Origin: VXNE01 sp963664635
GTDB taxonomy: Bacteria; Pseudomonadota; Gammaproteobacteria; Pseudomonadales; Azotimanducaceae
DNA length: 64,000 nucleotides
Reading direction: 5' to 3'
Assembly: GCA_963664635.1 (NCBI GenBank)
Contig: OY761542.1
Coordinates: 5,322,055 to 5,386,054, forward strand
The notes under the pieces were generated by a model that made no database searches, was not told the DNA's origin, and saw only the letters and a list, made by a program, of their open reading frames with translations. Of this stretch, positions 59,791 to 64,000 are shown piece by piece. Made by a program: the position numbers and the translations under genes. Position 1 is the first letter of the stretch. Each line of letters opens with the position of its first letter.

Positions 59791-60411
59791 AAACGTCCTC
59801 GATGCGGCCACGACCGATCCGGTCGGCTTTCTGCGCGGCCTGGACCGCAGGGTGATCGACGAGATCCAACGCGCCCCAAGCCTCATCCTGGCCGTCAAGA
59901 CCGCCATCGATCAAGACCCACGTCCCGGCCGCTTCCTGCTGACCGGTTCGGCGAACCTCATGACGCTCCCCCGCGTCGCGGACTCCCTCGCCCAGGCCGA
60001 GTTGCGGGGGATGCCGTCTTCATTCCTGGACAGCGTGTTCGCAGGGCAACCACCCGACGTGGGCACCCCGGTAGTCGGTGACGACCTCGCGGAGACCGTG
60101 CTCGCAGGCGGATTCCCGGAGGCCCTCGGACGCTCCACCCGGCGCCGCCGACGTGACTGGCATCTGGACTACATCGAGGCCATCGTCCAGCGCGACGTCC
60201 GCGATGTCGCCCGAGTCGACCAGATCTCGATGATGCCGCGCTTGTTGCGGGTCCTCGCCGAGCATTCGGGCCAGCCCGTCAACTACTCCCGCCTCGGCAC
60301 GACGGTTGGCATGAACCACGTTACGACGCGCAAGTACCTGGGCATCCTGGAAGGCCTGTTCCTCGTCGACGCGCTCCCGTCCTGGCGCACCAGCGCACTC
60401 AAGCGACTCGC
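59790..60411 (+). pseudogene. DUF4143/AAA ATPase, N-terminal domain missing
   Basis: The frame encodes VGFLRGLDRRVIDEIQRAPSLI, RFLLTGSANLMTLPRVADSLA, AETVLAGGFPEALGRSTRRRR, WHLDYIEAIVQRDVRDVARV, and SRLGTTVGMNHVTTRKYLGILEGLFLVDALPSW, all DUF4143-type ATPase segments. The Walker A domain is absent, the usual stretch after VADSLA (G-R-M-E...) is missing, and the C-terminal about 100 residues are gone. The frame continues directly into a flavin monooxygenase remnant. Such ATPases are of uncertain function and spread widely. Confidence 0.75.
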
Positions 60412-60837
60412 CAAGGCGCCAGTGGTCCTGTTGGGCGATGCGGCGCACGCGATGGCCCCTTTCACCGGTCAAGGCGCGGGCTCCGCGATTCAGGACGGCC
60501 TTTGTCTCGGCACACATTGCTGGCCGAGGGGCTGGCCGAGAGGCTGGCCGAGGGCGGGGCCACCGTGAGCGCATCGCGGAAGTATGTACAGATCCGCAGG
60601 CCGGTCTGTGAAACGGCGATTCAGAGAGCGTACAGCCGGGGCATGCACATCACCGCGCACGGCGTGACCCGTCGGTTCGTCGACGCGATGACCCGCCGCA
60701 TCGGCCGTTCCGTGTCGCGGCACGGGCGCAGGCGCCTGCGGGCGACGTTACAGGTCGGGGCCCGCATCACCGAGAAGCTCGACGGGCTCCTGGATCGTCG
60801 CTCTCCGGCCCGCAAAGATGGCGCGCCTCACCGGTAG
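60412..60837 (+). pseudogene. FAD-dependent monooxygenase C-terminal remnant
   Basis: APVVLLGDAAHAMAPFTGQGAGSAIQDG at 60418-60501 is the GD FAD-binding signature of aromatic hydroxylases. It is fused in frame to the DUF4143 remnant. After about 60500 the similarity continues in the other frame (LLAEGLAERLAEGG, IRRPVCETAIQRAYSRG). So a single frameshift also separates the two parts, at a 12-bp triplicated GGCTGGCCGAGG-type run near 60525-60555. The second frame ends at the TAG of a REP element. No N-terminal FAD domain is nearby. Confidence 0.6.
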
Positions 60838-60906
60838 GGGACGGGCTCGTCCCGTCCCGCTTTGAACTGATGCACCGCCGGCCTTGTCCCGTCCCGTTTC
60901 CAGAAC
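60834..60906 (+). repeat. GTAG-type REP element (type A) plus a partial tandem copy
   Basis: GTAG, GGGACGGG-CTCGT-CCCGTCCC, GCTTTGAACTGATGCAC. Directly after it (60879-60906) a half-copy CTTGTCCCGTCCCGTTTC lacks the GTAG and left arm. The TAG (60835-60837) ends the monooxygenase remnant frame. Confidence 0.75.
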
Positions 60907-60916
60907 CGCGCCCGAT

Positions 60917-61026
60917 CCAATACGGCCAACGCCGAATCCGAGGCTGGTCGTCCCCTTGGCGGCGGCGGCGAGGCTCACGAGGGCTTCGGGCGCGAGGTTC
61001 CGGGCGTCGAAGAAGAGCACCGGCCA
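60917..61026 (-). pseudogene. LLM oxidoreductase remnant
   Basis: FFDARNLAPEALVSLAAAAKG and TTSLGFGVG closely resemble FFDTQNLAPEALVSLTAAARE and TTRLGLGTG of the complete LLM gene at 62.1-63.2 kb. Only about 37 residues survive. It is probably a fragment of a duplicate of that gene, about 2 kb away and in the same orientation. Confidence 0.65.
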
Positions 61027-61184
61027 TTGAACCCCGCATCGACTGAGAGGCGGATGCCGCGCACCGCAGGCTTGCCTGTCTGGGATGTCTGGGTGCAGCC
61101 CGTTGCTCATGGCGTTTCGACTATTGCGTTTGGTGCGCGTGGCCGCGATGGTTGTTCCGCAGCCAACCATCGCGTGCCAAGACC

Positions 61185-61637
61185 ATGACCGCACAGAGCC
61201 GCTTCCCCGTTCCCACGCTCAGGGACGCCGAGGTCGCCCGCGCGTCCAGCGAGCGCCTCGCCGCGTTCCTGCACCGGGACGGCCCCCTGACGTTCAGCGT
61301 CAACGGTGCGCACGGTCACGAGGCCGTCGAGTTGCCCGTAGAGGCCGGCCGGCTCCTCCTGCAGATTCTCCAGGACATGGCCGCGGGAAGCCCTGTCGCG
61401 GTGCTTCGCAGGGACGCCGAACTGACGACCCAGCAGGCGGCCGACTTCCTCAACGTCTCGCGCCCGTTCCTCGTCGGGCTCCTTGAAGCGGGCGCCGTTC
61501 CCTTCCACAAGGTCGGGACGCACCGACGCGTGCGCTTCGACGACATCCTCCGCTACAAGAACGGCACAGATGAGGCGCGACGGCGGGCACTGGACGAACT
61601 CGCAGCCGACGCCCAGGAACTCGACATGGGCTATTGA
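61185..61637 (+). CDS. Excisionase-type helix-turn-helix antitoxin
   Basis: A 150-residue protein starting MTAQSRFPVPTLRDAEVAR. The C-terminal half carries an excisionase-family helix-turn-helix (ELTTQQAADFLNVSRPFLVGLLEAGAVPFHKVGTHRRVRFDDILRYK). This is the standard layout of antitoxins paired with PIN-domain toxins. It overlaps the start region of a PIN remnant (61634), but the toxin is broken, so the antitoxin appears to be a survivor. ATG 61185 is chosen over 61152. Confidence 0.85.
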   Translation: MTAQSRFPVPTLRDAEVARASSERLAAFLHRDGPLTFSVNGAHGHEAVELPVEAGRLLLQILQDMAAGSPVAVLRRDAELTTQQAADFLNVSRPFLVGLLEAGAVPFHKVGTHRRVRFDDILRYKNGTDEARRRALDELAADAQELDMGY

Positions 61638-61990
61638 TCCTTGTCGGTCACCGTCGCGTTTCTCGACGCCTCTACCCGGCGCCGCTGCGCGATCTCCTGC
61701 TTGAGCTCACGGTATCGGACTTCTACCGCGCGAAGTGGTCCGACGCCGTCCAACCTCAAGGACTTTCCGGTGTCCGCGCTTTCCCCGCACGAGCTCGCGG
61801 CAGAGCATCCCGACGTTTTCCTGGCCCGCCTGTGCCGCGAGTCGCCGAATCGTTTCCTCGAAGCACTGGACGGCGTCTGAGCCCGCTTGCGCAATCCCCC
61901 GGTTTCACCCGAGCACCACCTCGACGCCTTGCGTCGGGCCGGCTTGAACGAGACCGCGACGGAAATCCTCTCCCGCACCGCCACGCGGTC
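61634..61990 (+). pseudogene. PIN-domain toxin, degraded
   Basis: LYPAPLRDLLLELTVSDFYRAKWSDA is read in one frame (about 61670-61745), the usual start of these PIN toxins, followed by SNLKDFPVSALSPHELAAEHPDVFLARLCRESPNRFLEAL in another frame (about 61755-61870). After a stop at 61878-61880 the tail RLRNPPVSPEHHLDALRRAGL continues, so a nonsense codon is also present. About 60 residues of the middle are missing. The gene is non-functional; without it the antitoxin has no partner here. Confidence 0.7.
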
Positions 61991-62085
61991 GACGCGACCA
62001 CCATCGCGCTGAGTCCTCGCCTCCGTCCGCCGCTACCCGCCGTTCGCGCCCGCCGCCACGCCATCTCCCCGTGCGGTACGGCTCC

Positions 62086-63153
62086 CTATCTGAATCGCGG
62101 CAGAACCTCCGCCACAAACCGCTCCCCCATTGCCGCGATCTCGGGCATTGGCATGGCCAGCTCCGGCCCTCCCGCAAGGATGAACCGGTCCACGCCGAGT
62201 TCCGCGAGTTCCGAGAGCCGGTCGACGCAATAGGACGGCGGCCCGTAGATACCGAACTCGTGGGCGAAGTCGCTGGTGATGAAGTCGCCCCCGTGCGCGC
62301 CGTGCTGCTTCATGTCGTAGGACGAGTGGATCTTCGCAAGGATCTCCCGGGATTCGTCCGAGACCGGGCCCACGACCTTGCCGTGCATGGCCGCGAAACG
62401 CCCCTGGCTCGTAATGGCCGGAGCCGCCATCTTCCAGGCCAGCTCGCCGTCATCGTGGACGACCAGGTTGACGTATGCCGAGAAGGGGACGTCGCCCGCC
62501 ATGCCCTCCTTCCGCCGCGCTTCGCGCGCGACTTCCATGCCCCACTGGATCCGCTTCGCGCTGGCGCCCAGCATCAGGTCGATCCTGTCCGCGTGCCTGG
62601 CCGCGATCGAGATGACCCGGGGCCCGGTGGCCGCCACGCCCACCGGCACCCTGGGGGAGTCCTGCAACCACTGGAGCCGGCTCGCTTCCGGCGTGTCCGC
62701 CAGGTGGAGCCTTCCCACATCCGCGTCCGCCGGGAAGTCGACCGTTTCGCCACGCAGGTAGGACACGAGATCCGCCAGATACTCCTCGAACGCCCCGGCC
62801 GGCGTGGGCGCGTACCCCAGGTGGGCGAGCGCCGAGTCGCCGCGGCCGATCCCGAGGTAGGCGCGACCGTTACTGACGACCTGCAACGTCGAGAACGCCG
62901 ACGCCGTCACTGCGGCGTGCCGCGTCATGGAGTTGGTCACGCCGGTTCCCAGACCGAGGCGGGTCGTCTCCCTGGCGGCGGCGGTGAGGCTCACGAGCGC
63001 TTCGGGGGCCAGATTCTGGGTGTCGAAGAAGAGGAGGCCATCGAAGCCTGCATCCTCGTAGCGGCGGGCGAACGAGAAGGTGCCGTCGATCGCATCGGAA
63101 GGCCGCTGCCAGTAATGCGTGGGGCGCGCGAGCCAGAATTCTACGTTCGCCAT
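62086..63153 (-). CDS. LLM-class flavin-dependent oxidoreductase
   Basis: A 355-residue TIM-barrel flavin oxidoreductase. N-terminal MANVEFWLARPTHYWQRP, GFDGLLFFDTQNLAPEALVSLTAAARETTRLGLGTGVTN (about residues 36-75), GIGRGDSALAHLGYAP, and RVPVGVAATGPRVISIAARHADRIDL form the LLM core, with the C-terminal GIYGPPSYCVDRLSELAELGVDRFIL. It resembles F420-dependent methylenetetrahydromethanopterin reductase-like members. Cofactor and substrate are not decidable. A short duplicate remnant lies 1.1 kb upstream in window coordinates. Confidence 0.88.
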   Translation of the reverse strand: MANVEFWLARPTHYWQRPSDAIDGTFSFARRYEDAGFDGLLFFDTQNLAPEALVSLTAAARETTRLGLGTGVTNSMTRHAAVTASAFSTLQVVSNGRAYLGIGRGDSALAHLGYAPTPAGAFEEYLADLVSYLRGETVDFPADADVGRLHLADTPEASRLQWLQDSPRVPVGVAATGPRVISIAARHADRIDLMLGASAKRIQWGMEVAREARRKEGMAGDVPFSAYVNLVVHDDGELAWKMAAPAITSQGRFAAMHGKVVGPVSDESREILAKIHSSYDMKQHGAHGGDFITSDFAHEFGIYGPPSYCVDRLSELAELGVDRFILAGGPELAMPMPEIAAMGERFVAEVLPRFR

Positions 63154-63320
63154 GGTCTGCCCTTGGTGCGCCGACGCGGGAGCTGCGGGCGTTGCCGGCG
63201 GATGGTGCTACCGACGCACGATGACCCCCTCGTTGACGCGATCTCGCCGCACAGTGCGTGCATGGATGCCCACACCAAGGCGGCGTGCACGTGCCCTACA
63301 TGCATCCCCGAAGCAACTAG

Positions 63321-64000
63321 CCCGCATTTCTCACCACTGAGCCGAGAGGCGTCGGAACGGTGTGCGATATTGATTGCCAGCGGGCCGAGGTCGTGGTTTG
63401 GGTGCCGGATCGGCCTGGGTGGGGGCTGGTGGGGCGTGAATCAGTCGTGGGAGACGGGGAAACAAGCAGTTTTGGCGCGCCAATCGGGCCACGCCAACGT
63501 TTGCGTGCAAGTGGAGGCCGCGGCGAAACGCCGTTGTGGTTCGAGGAGCGGGAGAAGCGCCGCGGGGCGACGCTAGTGCGGTGGCGAGAGGGCGTGCAGG
63601 TTGCCGAGCACCTGGCGGAACAGTGCCGCGCGTGGCCAGGACTCGCTGAACGACAGCTTGATGCGTCGCGCGCTGATGCATACGCGCACGCCGACCTTGA
63701 GCAGCTTGTTGCGGATCGTGCCGCACTGCGCCTTCGCCAGACGCGTTCCGGCCAGCCCCACGCGCCGCAGGGTCTGCATCATGACGTAGGCGAACGAGTG
63801 CAGCAGCAGACGCAACTGGTTGGCGCGCAGCGTCGCCGTGCTGGTGCGGTCGGCGAACAGGTCCAACTGCTGTTCCTTGATCCGGTTCTCCATGTCGCCG
63901 CGCGCGCAGTACAGGTCCTCGTACAAGGCCCGCTCGGACAACGCCGCGATGTTCGTCACCACGAAGCGCGGGTTCGGACCCAGTGGCGAGTGCTCCACGC
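63321..64000. mobile_element. IS1380-family insertion sequence, partial (right end beyond window)
   Basis: The end at 63321 is CCCGCATTTCTCACCAC, preceded by CTAG (63317-63320), matching the element in ftsE/ftsX. Between this end and the transposase stop lies 252 bp, of which I see no gene. The other terminus and the rest of the transposase are outside the window. Confidence 0.85.
63573..64000 (-). CDS. IS1380 family transposase (C-terminal part)
   Basis: The 142 visible residues include RFVVTNI, ALYEDLYCARGDMENRIKEQQLDLFADRTSTATLRANQLRLLLHSFAYVMMQTLR, the YREK-like catalytic-Glu and C-terminal region of IS1380 transposases, and end with the basic tail KLLKVGVRVCISARRIKLSF. The N-terminal part runs past 64000, so the first visible Met is not the start. 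No frame damage is seen, so this copy could be the active source of related short elements. Confidence 0.88.
   Translation of the reverse strand, partial: VEHSPLGPNPRFVVTNIAALSERALYEDLYCARGDMENRIKEQQLDLFADRTSTATLRANQLRLLLHSFAYVMMQTLRRVGLAGTRLAKAQCGTIRNKLLKVGVRVCISARRIKLSFSESWPRAALFRQVLGNLHALSPPH

Noticed and set aside
1..64000. CRISPR arrays, tRNA and rRNA genes
   Set aside because: No array of regularly spaced direct repeats and no cloverleaf or rRNA core sequence was noticed. The dispersed GTAG repeats are single, inverted and unevenly spaced. A dedicated tRNA scan could still find one I missed.

Overview
The window is GC-rich DNA from a gammaproteobacterium. The order of housekeeping genes is the classic gammaproteobacterial one: pilT-yggS-proC-yggT-metX-metW-DUF4426-rdgB-hemW, then trmB, then rpoH-ftsX-ftsE-ftsY facing rsmD-coaD, then mutM-rpmG-rpmB-radC facing coaBC-algC-argB, then pyrE-rph facing yicC-gmk, and rpoZ-spoT-ridA-recG. 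Accessory content (three phytanoyl-CoA-dioxygenase-like genes, two LLM flavin oxidoreductases, a haloalkane dehalogenase, two GST-fold proteins, a TRAP transporter, a TonB receptor) suggests an uncultured, possibly marine or host-associated lineage. That habitat is inference only.

Layout. 1-30.3 kb is conserved core, tightly packed with many 4-base GTGA overlaps. A TonB receptor sits between gmk and rpoZ, and an LLM oxidoreductase sits between pilT and yggS. A miniature transposon separates ftsE from ftsX, and a CIRCE-like operator precedes rpoH. 30.3-39.9 kb is accessory and partly decayed: an SDR with two phyH genes (one frameshifted), a second miniature element, a broken DUF1640-type gene, a truncated conserved hypothetical, an Xre/RES toxin-antitoxin pair downstream of an unknown 432-residue protein, a truncated sulfotransferase abutting a truncated transposase, a frameshifted phosphatase and a third phyH. 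40-53.2 kb carries a dicarboxylate symporter, rubredoxin, ubiA, TRAP dctQM, a lower-GC three-gene TIGR04255 cassette, a fused lipoprotein-DctP gene, and uvrD, glmS and glmU. 53.4-64 kb has small and detoxification-type genes among dispersed repeats and gene remnants, ending in a partial IS1380-family element.

Two mobile-DNA themes link the regions. (1) Dispersed GTAG-stem-loop (REP-type) elements occur repeatedly, and in several genes the TAG of GTAG is the stop codon; stem sequences differ between copies but stay paired. (2) The partial IS1380-family element at the right edge shares its terminal repeat with the 242-bp element in ftsE/ftsX. That insertion appears to have replaced the ftsX start codon with an ATG from its own terminal repeat. 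A second miniature element, with unrelated ends, is also flanked by CTAG.

The best candidates for undescribed multi-gene systems are the 35.1-36.8 kb unknown-Xre-RES operon and the 44.4-46.1 kb TIGR04255 cassette. No tRNA, rRNA or CRISPR array was recognised.
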